NCBI GenBank assembly: GCA_900758895.1
Contig: CAAETG010000103.1
Coordinates: 1-5,196 of the forward strand
Direction of reading: 5' to 3'
Length of the DNA: 5,196 nt
Source of the DNA: Bacilli bacterium
Lineage (GTDB): Bacteria; Bacillota_I; Bacilli_A; RF39; UBA660
Shown here: positions 1-5,169 of the stretch, piece by piece
How positions within the stretch are numbered: position 1 is the stretch's first letter
How the letters are laid out: every line of letters begins with the position of its first letter
Notes under the pieces: model-generated
Seen by the model: only the letters and a program-made list of their open reading frames with translations
Told to the model about the DNA's origin: nothing
Databases searched by the model: none
Made by a program: the position numbers and the translations under genes

Positions 1-410
1 ATATGAATGTTTTACGTATTAAAAATTTAACTAATGATGATTATAAAAAAATTGGATTATCATTTAGTGAAATTGCACGTAACCATAATATGAAAGTTCA
101 AACTTGTAGTGAATACAATACGCTCGAAGAATATGGCTTTATTGTAAGTGATTGTGTATCTAGAGAGTTAGCTAAAAAGATAACAGGTAAAAACTATCCA
201 GTTTGGAAGGGGAGAAATAATAAGTATTGTCATTGTGCAAATATGGTAGATATTGGGGCATATAATACATGCTCTCATTATTGTAAATATTGCTATGCAA
301 ATTATGATGAAGATAAAATTAAAGATCATGTAAAAAATCATCGTATTGATTCAACCATGTTAATTGGTTATTTAAAAAATGATGATGAAATTAAAGTGAG
401 AAAAAATTGA
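1..410 (+). CDS. DUF1848 family protein, C-terminal part (5' end outside window)
   Basis: The reading frame runs into the left edge; the first full codon is at 3 and happens to be ATG, but this is probably internal because DUF1848 proteins are about 280-300 residues and only 135 are seen. The visible part matches the family's C-terminal half as I know it: a helix with FSEIARNHNMKVQTC (residues 21-35), a further Cys at 51, then CHC (76-78), DIGAYNTC (83-90) and C90-x3-C94-x2-C97 followed by YANY. The CxxxCxxC spacing is that of radical-SAM 4Fe-4S sites, so iron-sulfur binding is a reasonable inference, but the biochemical role of the family is not established. It ends with TGA. The unknown gene at 457 starts 46 nt later on the same strand with no terminator between, so cotranscription is likely. 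Family call is firm, function is not. Confidence 0.88.
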   Translation, partial: MNVLRIKNLTNDDYKKIGLSFSEIARNHNMKVQTCSEYNTLEEYGFIVSDCVSRELAKKITGKNYPVWKGRNNKYCHCANMVDIGAYNTCSHYCKYCYANYDEDKIKDHVKNHRIDSTMLIGYLKNDDEIKVRKN

Positions 411-456
411 TTTTATATTAGTGAATGTGTTAATATGTCTTTAAGGATGTGATGAT

Positions 457-891
457 ATGTATCGAGTAGAAGAAGGCTTTTTACTAGCTAGTTTATTAAA
501 AGCAAAAGTGAAGTATTTTTATGAGGAGTTTGTTACAATTTCAGAATTAAGACATTTTGAACGAGAGTTATATCAAAAATCAGGTGAATTAGGGATATCT
601 TTAGTATGTGTTTCTCAATATGATTTGCAAGATTATTTCAGTTATCATGGGAGTAATGCTTGTTATACCATAAAGGAAGGAGTGCAATTATCTAATATTT
701 TAAGGAGATTTGAAGGATATTTGCCAGTTGATGTTTTGAAATTATTATATTCTGATGAATTTATGTTAGAGCTATTTATAAGGGTAGAGCAAGAAGAAAT
801 AAGAGAACAAAAAAGAACCTTAGAAAAAAAGGAACTTTTGTTGAAACAATTAGAATTAAGGAATAGGGAAGATAAAGAAAAATCAAGGTAA
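457..891 (+). CDS. Hypothetical soluble protein with C-terminal charged coiled coil
   Basis: I do not recognise this 144-residue protein. The ATG start is supported by AAGGA at 443-447, 9 nt upstream, within a longer anti-SD match (AAGGATGTGATG). There is no signal peptide or membrane segment. Residues 1-105 look like a compact mixed alpha/beta domain with aromatic and Leu-rich stretches (YFYEEF at 20-25, LVCVSQYDLQDYFSYHG at 49-65, LRRFEGYLPVDVLKLLY at 82-98). Residues 108-142 are almost entirely Glu, Lys, Arg, Leu and Gln in a heptad-like pattern, consistent with a coiled coil that could mediate oligomerisation or partner binding. It follows the DUF1848 gene by 46 nt and ends 1 nt before the stop of the convergent DUF2974 gene. 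Good SD, full-length open frame and typical codon use support a real gene; function is unknown. Confidence 0.8.
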   Translation: MYRVEEGFLLASLLKAKVKYFYEEFVTISELRHFERELYQKSGELGISLVCVSQYDLQDYFSYHGSNACYTIKEGVQLSNILRRFEGYLPVDVLKLLYSDEFMLELFIRVEQEEIREQKRTLEKKELLLKQLELRNREDKEKSR

Positions 892-892
892 A

Positions 893-1930
893 TTATTTTA
901 TAAAAATGATGATTAATAGTTCTGTTAATAAGTTTTGAGTTTCTTTATCTAGCTTTTTGAATTCTTTTATTAGCTTAAAAATTTCTTTTATTTTTATTTC
1001 TTTGGTATCTTTGATGTTCATATTTTTGAATATGTTAAATAAATTTTTAACTAGATCGATTCTTTCTTCAAAGGGAATTTCTTCTAGTTTTTTTGTTAGT
1101 TTTTGTTGTAAGTTTTTACTTCTTTTACTTTGCGTGTCACGAATTAAAGATTTATCTTTACATTGCCAATTAAAAGCATCATGTTGAAATATATTGAGTC
1201 CTTTTGATTTGATTACAATATAGTCTTGGGTATTATATAAAAGCATACCAATAATACTTTCTTTGGGAACAACCATTTTTATTTTTGGCTCTATTTTTTT
1301 ATAGGATTTTGATTCAATTTCTTTTTTTAAGAATCCGGGGCCATCAAAGTTTGTTATCTTTACTATTTTTTTTCGTATCCAAAATTTGGCGTTCATGACT
1401 GCACAAATAGCTAAATTACCGCCTTTTGAATGTCCACCAACTCTAACTTTTTTATCTAATAAACCAATTGTTTTATTTAAATAAATAGAAGCATATTTTT
1501 GGCTAGCTCCAGGGTAAAGATAAGTCATTTTAAAATCTTCTTCCCAACCAATGATTGAGGTATCCGTACCAGCAAAAGAAACATATATACTTTTATCCGG
1601 TAATTTCATCGTCATAGCTCCAAATTGCATATCATCATTTACTACTTTCATGTAATTGTAAAGTAATGTATCTTGATATCTTTTGGTATCTTTCATGATT
1701 TGAAACATTTTAAAAGTGTTACCAATAAACATTCCACGATAATTTTTCTTTTTATCATTTAATTTTTGAGCTGCTTCTTTAAGTGTTATTTTGCCATTTT
1801 TAAAAGCGGGAACAATACCATTAAAATCAATGTATGTTAAAAGACTAAATATTAAGTTATCTATTTCATTAAAGGGATAATCTTTAAATGTTTTATCTTT
1901 GTTCTTTTTGATATAATCGATTATATTCAT
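893..1930 (-). CDS. DUF2974 (Mbeg1-like) alpha/beta-hydrolase
   Basis: This 345-residue cytoplasmic protein matches the DUF2974/Mbeg1-like family, lipase-like alpha/beta-hydrolases of unknown substrate. Visible landmarks in order are: an N-terminal region with LIFSLLTYIDFNGIVP (26-41); a strand leading to SFAGTD (118-123), the usual oxyanion-hole region; GWEEDF (128-133); the nucleophile elbow GGHSKGGNLA with Ser168; NFDGPGF with Asp196; and FQHDAFNW with His250. Ser168, Asp196 and His250 are the likely catalytic triad, so the enzyme looks intact. The C-terminal 80 residues are Lys/Glu-rich helices ending in a hydrophobic stretch (LLTELLIIIFIK). No signal peptide is present. The ATG is supported by AAAGGAG at 1937-1943, 6 nt upstream. 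It lies 30 nt after the M18 aminopeptidase stop, so the two are probably one transcript. Family and start are secure; the substrate (lipid, ester or peptide) is unknown. Confidence 0.9.
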   Translation of the reverse strand: MNIIDYIKKNKDKTFKDYPFNEIDNLIFSLLTYIDFNGIVPAFKNGKITLKEAAQKLNDKKKNYRGMFIGNTFKMFQIMKDTKRYQDTLLYNYMKVVNDDMQFGAMTMKLPDKSIYVSFAGTDTSIIGWEEDFKMTYLYPGASQKYASIYLNKTIGLLDKKVRVGGHSKGGNLAICAVMNAKFWIRKKIVKITNFDGPGFLKKEIESKSYKKIEPKIKMVVPKESIIGMLLYNTQDYIVIKSKGLNIFQHDAFNWQCKDKSLIRDTQSKRSKNLQQKLTKKLEEIPFEERIDLVKNLFNIFKNMNIKDTKEIKIKEIFKLIKEFKKLDKETQNLLTELLIIIFIK

Positions 1931-1960
1931 ACCTAGCTCCTTTAGGTAATTATATCATAT

Positions 1961-3226
1961 TTATCGAAAATTTATTTCATTGTTATTTATATTGTATTCT
2001 ATTTCGTAAAAATTTTTTAAAGCTTTGTAAAGTAGGTATGTGTCATTTAGGCCAATTACTTCTAAACTAGAATGCATGGCAAGCATAACAAGACCAATAT
2101 CAAGGGAATTAATGCTTAAATGTTTTAGGCTAGCACCAGCAAGTGTAGAACCCGTTGCGTAATCATTTCGGGAAGTATAATAAGAATACTTAATTTTTTC
2201 CTTTTCACATATATGTTTAAAAATACTTGAAGAAATGCTATTGGTACTACTATTGGTTTCTTTCATAATCATAATCCCACTACTAAGAGGTGGTGTGTTG
2301 GTATGATCAGATAATTCATCATGATTAGGATGTCTAGCATGGGTGTTGTCGGCATTAATCATCATAGATTGATCTAGTATGTGAGTAAGATCTAAATTTA
2401 AGGAGGCACATATTTTTTTTAGTGTATCAATTAAGAAATTAGAATCGGCTCCTTCCCAAGTATTCGAACCAATTTCTTCACTGTTAAAAATAACAAATAA
2501 ATTGATATCGTCACTTTTATTTTTTAGGAATGCTTCTAGGCCAGCAAAAGTACAGGATAGGTTATCAATTCTAGGACTGGCTAAAAATTCATTATTAATT
2601 ATGACTGGTTCTTCTTTATTATATAAAAATAAATCATATTCAAATATGTTATCTTTGATATTACTGTTTTCCTCTATTATCTTTTCTAGTGTTTGTTTTT
2701 TATCTAAAGATAGGATGGGCATTAGATCAATTTCTGTATTTAAATCAAGATTGGAATTAGCTGAATCATTTTGATGAATGGCAATACTAGGTATGATGGC
2801 AACTGTTTTTTTTAAATCAATAATTTCTTTATAATATGTATTTTTCTTTTTGGTAATGATTCTTCCAGCAATAGACATAGGGCGATCCATAAAGCCATAG
2901 TTTAATATTCCACCATAAGGAGCGATGTTTAGTTTTAAATAACCATTTTCATAGTATTGAGGATTTGGCTTTATACTGAAAGAAGGGGTGTCCCCATGAG
3001 TGCTTACTATTTTAAATTTTTCTTTTTTATTACCAATAGAAAAAGCAATAAGAGAAGCATCATTTCGAATTACAAAATATTTTCCTTTGGCTAAATTCCA
3101 AGACTCATTTTCTTTTAATTCTTGATAATTATTTTTTTGTAATATTTCTTTAATCTCTTTTATACAAGTAAAAATACAAGTTCCTTTTTTTAATAATTTT
3201 ATTAATTCTTGATTAAAATTGTTCAT
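1961..3226 (-). CDS. M18 family zinc aminopeptidase
   Basis: This is a cytosolic metallo-aminopeptidase of family M18 (aspartyl aminopeptidase/ApeA-ApeB group), 421 residues, close to the family's usual 420-480. Numbering from the chosen ATG, the motifs are: STHGDTPSFSIKPN with His77/Asp79; YGG followed by DRPMSIAGR (104-122); IPSIAIHQN (145-153); SPRIDNL with bridging ligand Asp221; SEEIGS with Glu250/Glu251; MINADNTHARHPN with Asp293; SRNDYATGSTLAG (352-364); and LAMHSSLE with His385. All expected metal and catalytic positions are present, so it should be active. The family trims acidic or hydrophobic N-terminal residues from peptides, as dodecamers in known structures. HGDTP replaces the commoner HTDSP but keeps both key residues. 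The frame extends upstream to GTG (3235) and TTG (3238), but only ATG 3226 has a well-placed SD (GGTGA). It is first in a unit with the DUF2974 gene and divergent from the lipoprotein genes. Confidence 0.94.
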   Translation of the reverse strand: MNNFNQELIKLLKKGTCIFTCIKEIKEILQKNNYQELKENESWNLAKGKYFVIRNDASLIAFSIGNKKEKFKIVSTHGDTPSFSIKPNPQYYENGYLKLNIAPYGGILNYGFMDRPMSIAGRIITKKKNTYYKEIIDLKKTVAIIPSIAIHQNDSANSNLDLNTEIDLMPILSLDKKQTLEKIIEENSNIKDNIFEYDLFLYNKEEPVIINNEFLASPRIDNLSCTFAGLEAFLKNKSDDINLFVIFNSEEIGSNTWEGADSNFLIDTLKKICASLNLDLTHILDQSMMINADNTHARHPNHDELSDHTNTPPLSSGIMIMKETNSSTNSISSSIFKHICEKEKIKYSYYTSRNDYATGSTLAGASLKHLSINSLDIGLVMLAMHSSLEVIGLNDTYLLYKALKNFYEIEYNINNNEINFR

Positions 3227-3231
3227 AGAAT

Positions 3232-3236
3232 TCACC
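3232..3236 (-). promoter_or_regulatory. Ribosome binding site deciding the M18 start
   Basis: On the minus strand GGTGA lies 5 nt before the ATG at 3226. GGTGA is complementary to the anti-SD of 16S rRNA (right part of AAGGAGGTGA). The in-frame TTG at 3238 and GTG at 3235 overlap or abut this site and have no SD of their own, so ATG 3226 is preferred. The match is short, so initiation at the GTG is not excluded. Confidence 0.55.
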
Positions 3237-3263
3237 AATATTAGTATGAACTAAAAAAATATT

Positions 3264-3292
3264 ACTATAAGTACTTTTCACTTATTTGGGAA
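3264..3292 (-). promoter_or_regulatory. Candidate sigma-A promoter for the M18-DUF2974 unit
   Basis: Reading the minus strand, TTCCCA (-35, 3287-3292, 4 of 6 consensus bases) is followed after 17 bp by TATAGT (-10, 3264-3269, 5 of 6). Transcription would begin near 3257 and give a leader of about 30 nt that contains the GGTGA site before ATG 3226. It overlaps the opposing lipoprotein promoter, so the two cannot easily be occupied at the same time. Confidence 0.5.
3267..3285. repeat. Inverted repeat between divergent promoters (possible operator)
   Basis: ATAAGT at 3267-3272 and its reverse complement ACTTAT at 3280-3285 flank a 7-bp spacer. The repeat overlaps the -10 and spacer of the M18 promoter and the -35 of the lipoprotein promoter, the position expected for a shared operator. 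Arms of 6 bp in such AT-rich DNA can arise by chance, so the regulatory reading is speculative. Confidence 0.3.
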
Positions 3293-3303
3293 TATGCTAT
3301 ACT
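3275..3303 (+). promoter_or_regulatory. Sigma-A promoter of first lipoprotein gene
   Basis: TTTTCA (-35, 3275-3280, 4 of 6) is followed by a 17-bp spacer and TATACT (-10, 3298-3303, 5 of 6). The -10 is preceded by TGC, giving an extended TGn -10. Predicted start near 3310, leaving a leader of about 17 nt that still holds the AGGAGGAG Shine-Dalgarno site at 3313-3320. Confidence 0.65.
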
Positions 3304-3326
3304 ATATTTAGTAGGAGGAGTATGTT

Positions 3327-3746
3327 ATGAAACGTATAGGTTTAATTGGGGTTTGTTTTGGTATGATTTTACTTTTGACTGGTTGTGGAACGAAAGAACT
3401 TAGATGTTCTATGTCTGAGGATAGTATAGACTATCAAATGAATTTAACGTTTGATTCTGAAGATTTATTGGATACAGGAGCTATGAGACAAACATATAAA
3501 CTAGAGGAAGATGAAGAAGAAACTTTAGAAGAAGGCGTTCAATATTTAAAAGAAATGTTCGAAGATAGTGATGAATATGAAGGCTTTGAAATTCGTGTAA
3601 CTGATAATGGAAAAAATGAAGTTTATGTAGATATTGCTTTTGATGCTTCTGAATTAAGTGAGATTATGGGTGAAGAATTAGATGAATCTGCAACTTATGA
3701 TAGTATTAGAGAAGATCTTGAAAATAGTGGATATGTTTGTGAATAA
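3327..3746 (+). CDS. Small acidic lipoprotein, YehR/DUF1307-like
   Basis: A 139-residue precursor with a classic type II signal peptide: MKR, hydrophobic core (4-16), then lipobox LTGC at 17-20, so Cys20 should be lipidated and the protein anchored on the outer face of the membrane. The mature part is very acidic (a Glu/Asp-rich stretch at 60-86) and has Cys27 near its start and Cys138 next to the C-terminus, a possible disulfide. The layout C...TF...Y.L....GFE..V...G..VYVDIAFD...L...ENSGYVC resembles small Bacillota lipoproteins of the YehR/DUF1307 type as I remember them; this is a tentative match by eye. The start is fixed by AGGAGGAG at 3313-3320, 6 nt before ATG. It has its own promoter and terminator, so is probably monocistronic. 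It heads an array of similar lipoprotein genes. Ligand and role are unknown. Confidence 0.88.
   Translation: MKRIGLIGVCFGMILLLTGCGTKELRCSMSEDSIDYQMNLTFDSEDLLDTGAMRQTYKLEEDEEETLEEGVQYLKEMFEDSDEYEGFEIRVTDNGKNEVYVDIAFDASELSEIMGEELDESATYDSIREDLENSGYVCE
3371..3390 (+). repeat. 20-bp lipobox repeat, copy 1
   Basis: ACTTTTGACTGGTTGTGGAA encodes the lipobox region of the first lipoprotein. The identical 20 bp recur at 3983-4002 and 4595-4614, in the other two lipoprotein genes and in the same reading frame relative to the lipobox. Steps between copies are 612 bp both times. Confidence 0.85.
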
Positions 3747-3768
3747 TTCATTTGGTTTAGAAAAGATA

Positions 3769-3806
3769 AAAAGATGAAATCGTAGGTGATTTCATCTTTT
3801 CGTTTT
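3769..3806 (+). terminator. Rho-independent terminator after first lipoprotein gene
   Basis: AAAAGATGAAATC (3769-3781) pairs perfectly over 13 bp with 3788-3800, around a 6-nt loop (GTAGGT). The right arm ends in TTTT and is followed by CGTTTT, making the U-rich tail. The stem is AT-rich but long, and its position 22 nt after the stop codon at 3746 is typical. It should separate the first lipoprotein gene from the next. Confidence 0.8.
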
Positions 3807-3883
3807 AGTTAATTTTGGTAATTGTGAATGATTCAGAATATCAGTTGGGTTAACATTTCTATTTTAAAATTTGGTAAAAGGTA

Positions 3884-3912
3884 TTGAAGTAGAGTCTAAA
3901 GGTTTGTATAAT
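3884..3912 (+). promoter_or_regulatory. Sigma-A promoter of second lipoprotein gene
   Basis: TTGAAG (-35, 3884-3889, 4 of 6) and a perfect TATAAT (-10, 3907-3912) are separated by 17 bp. Start near 3919 would give a short leader holding GAGGT at 3927-3931. The stretch 3807-3883 between the terminator and this promoter shows no gene or other clear signal. Confidence 0.7.
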
Positions 3913-3935
3913 ATAAATATAGAAATGAGGTTTAT

Positions 3936-4472
3936 ATGAAAAAAAATTTAGGTTTTATTTTGTGTGGGGTTATGTGTTGTACACTTTTGACTGGTTGTGG
4001 AAATGAAGAAAACAATAATGGTTCAAAAAGAGAAGAAAGTCAACAAGATATAGTTATGACTTGCACTGCTAATTCTAGACCTGAAAATGAATATGAGGCA
4101 ACATCCACTATAACTGAAGTTTATACCTATGACAATAATATGATTCTTAAAAAAATGGAAGTTATTACTGAGGAAGAATATTCAAGCGAAGAACGAGCTG
4201 ACAGTCAAAAAAGCATTCATGAAGACGCAGTTAATAGAGCAAATGAAATAGAAGGTATAAGTGGAAGTATAGAGATAAAAAGTAATACAAGTTTTGTTTA
4301 TTCATATACTTATGATCTAGAAACGATAGATAATTTAGAATGGGTTCTTGGCAGTGAAGCGGATATATATTTTGATTACTCTACTCACAGATTTGATGCT
4401 GATAAATATGCAGAGGAATTTGAAAATAATCATAATAATGAATTAGGTAATGGAACTTGTGTCATTGACTAA
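3936..4472 (+). CDS. Small lipoprotein, related to the first (YehR/DUF1307-like)
   Basis: A 178-residue precursor with signal peptide MKKN, hydrophobic core and lipobox LTGC (18-21); Cys21 is the lipidation site. The core unusually holds Cys10, Cys14 and Cys15. An Asn/Glu/Ser-rich linker (22-38) precedes the folded part, which starts at Cys43 and ends at Cys175, as in the first lipoprotein (Cys27 and Cys138). The two also share the order: C-T/S start, an acidic middle, E-x-EG-x-x-(G) then VY..D/YTYD, and a closing D..A/REEFE/DLEN..G..C. I infer they are divergent paralogues. The start is supported by GAGGT at 3927-3931 and the promoter just upstream. No terminator is seen before the next gene 75 nt away, so transcription may continue into it. 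Function unknown; extracytoplasmic anchoring is the only secure property. Confidence 0.87.
   Translation: MKKNLGFILCGVMCCTLLTGCGNEENNNGSKREESQQDIVMTCTANSRPENEYEATSTITEVYTYDNNMILKKMEVITEEEYSSEERADSQKSIHEDAVNRANEIEGISGSIEIKSNTSFVYSYTYDLETIDNLEWVLGSEADIYFDYSTHRFDADKYAEEFENNHNNELGNGTCVID
3970..4007 (+). repeat. 38-bp signal-peptide repeat, copy A
   Basis: Positions 3970-4007 are identical base for base to 4582-4619 (612 bp apart). The repeat encodes the end of the signal peptide, the lipobox and the first mature residues (VMCCTLLTGCGNE here, FMCCTLLTGCGNE in copy B). Similarity extends upstream with scattered mismatches and stops just after the lipidated Cys region. Confidence 0.9.
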
Positions 4473-4493
4473 TATAAAATCAAAAATTAGATT
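4465..4493 (+). promoter_or_regulatory. Weak candidate promoter for third lipoprotein gene
   Basis: TTGACT (4465-4470, 5 of 6) overlaps the stop codon of the second lipoprotein gene and is followed after 17 bp by TAGATT (4488-4493, 4 of 6). A separate -10-like TATACT at 4520-4525 lies closer to the gene but has no good -35. Either could drive the third gene, or it may be read through from the promoter at 3884. Confidence 0.35.
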
Positions 4494-4547
4494 ATTAATC
4501 AACTTATTTAGTTAGCATTTATACTTATACATTGGAGGAGTGAGATT

Positions 4548-5123
4548 ATGAAGAAAATTTTAAGTTTAATTTTATGTGGGTTTATGTGTTGTACACTTTT
4601 GACTGGTTGTGGAAATGAAAATAATGAAGAAGAACCGAATATCCAAGAAACTGGTTCTGATGAAACTATCAGCAATGAGGAGGAAACTCAAAGTTATCAT
4701 GAAGATAATCAGGACTTAGTAGATGCTCTTAACACAGCTGTAACTGAATTATATGATGAAGCAGAAGAATTAGGATATTTTAATGTTGCTCTTTATGAAA
4801 TTACAAGAAGATTAGATGAAAAAGGTATTGATCAATATCATGTTGTCGCTTTATGTGATACAGAATTTGCTGAGAGACCAGTAATAACGGGTTATACATC
4901 TCCTAATTGGACTTCAGATGCTGCAAATATCGAAAATTATGAAGGAACTTGTACCTATGATACTTGGGAGTTTACAACTTATAATGATGGTGATGATTAT
5001 AACATTTTAGTACAAGATGCAAGTGATAATTATTATAATGTAACAGTTACATTTAGAAAAATAGAATTTAATGGAAAGACTAAATATTATCCAACATTTG
5101 TTAATTCAAAATTATTACAATAA
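4548..5123 (+). CDS. Lipoprotein with duplicated signal peptide and distinct mature domain
   Basis: A 191-residue precursor. The first 23 residues nearly copy the preceding lipoprotein (MKK..., CG.MCCTLLTGCGN), with lipobox LTGC and lipidated Cys21. Residues 24-52 form an acidic Glu/Asn/Thr-rich linker. The mature domain differs from its neighbours: a helical part (53-95, DLVDALNTAVTELYDEAEEL and EITRRLDEKG), then beta-rich sequence with Cys103 and Cys135 as a possible disulfide pair, and strands such as YNILVQDA (151-158) and YYNVTVTFRKIEF (162-174). I do not recognise the domain. The start is set by GGAGGAG at 4534-4540, 7 nt before ATG. It lies 75 nt after the previous lipoprotein gene and 46 nt before what seems another. 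Surface-anchored lipoprotein is a firm call; its ligand or partner cannot be told. Confidence 0.87.
   Translation: MKKILSLILCGFMCCTLLTGCGNENNEEEPNIQETGSDETISNEEETQSYHEDNQDLVDALNTAVTELYDEAEELGYFNVALYEITRRLDEKGIDQYHVVALCDTEFAERPVITGYTSPNWTSDAANIENYEGTCTYDTWEFTTYNDGDDYNILVQDASDNYYNVTVTFRKIEFNGKTKYYPTFVNSKLLQ
4582..4619 (+). repeat. 38-bp signal-peptide repeat, copy B
   Basis: Perfect copy of 3970-4007, including the 20-bp core shared with the first lipoprotein gene (here 4595-4614). It covers the end of the signal peptide and the lipobox of the third lipoprotein, after which the two genes no longer align. Confidence 0.9.
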
Positions 5124-5137
5124 TTATTTCTTATAGT

Positions 5138-5146
5138 TGATATGAT
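5138..5146 (+). promoter_or_regulatory. Possible extended -10 promoter before the right-edge gene
   Basis: TGA then TATGAT (5141-5146, 5 of 6) forms an extended TGn -10 element. No -35 hexamer is visible at the right distance. Predicted start near 5153 would leave about 17 nt before ATG 5170. Confidence 0.3.
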
Positions 5147-5169
5147 ATTAGGGAGTGGATGAGTATTTT

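Noticed and set aside
407..436. TTGATT-18-TAATAT promoter-like pair before the unknown gene at 457
   Set aside because: Both hexamers match only 4 of 6 and the predicted start falls on the SD at 443-447; in AT-rich DNA this is likely chance.
809..832. Minus-strand CCTT/AAGG hairpin followed by a T run as terminator of the M18-DUF2974 unit
   Set aside because: The stem is only 4 bp with a 7-nt loop and lies within the convergent coding region; too weak to call.
957..1187. Open frame of 76 codons on the + strand
   Set aside because: It lies antisense inside the well-supported DUF2974 gene, is a Phe/Ser/Leu-rich product of reversed AT-rich coding DNA, and has no Shine-Dalgarno site.
1949..1957. 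Extended -10 (TGATATAAT) on the minus strand just before the DUF2974 gene
   Set aside because: Transcription would start near 1942, inside the Shine-Dalgarno site, and no -35 is visible. Cotranscription with the M18 gene is simpler.
2502..2774. Open frame of 90 codons on the + strand
   Set aside because: It is antisense to conserved M18 motifs, has no SD or promoter, and its composition is that of a shadow frame.
3227..3238. Longer M18 start at TTG 3238 or GTG 3235
   Set aside because: No SD lies upstream of either codon, while ATG 3226 has GGTGA at 5-nt spacing and family N-termini do not need the four extra residues.
5110..5125. AATTAT/ATAATT hairpin at the end of the third lipoprotein gene
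   Set aside because: A six-pair all-AT stem overlapping the stop codon with no proper U tail is not a credible terminator.
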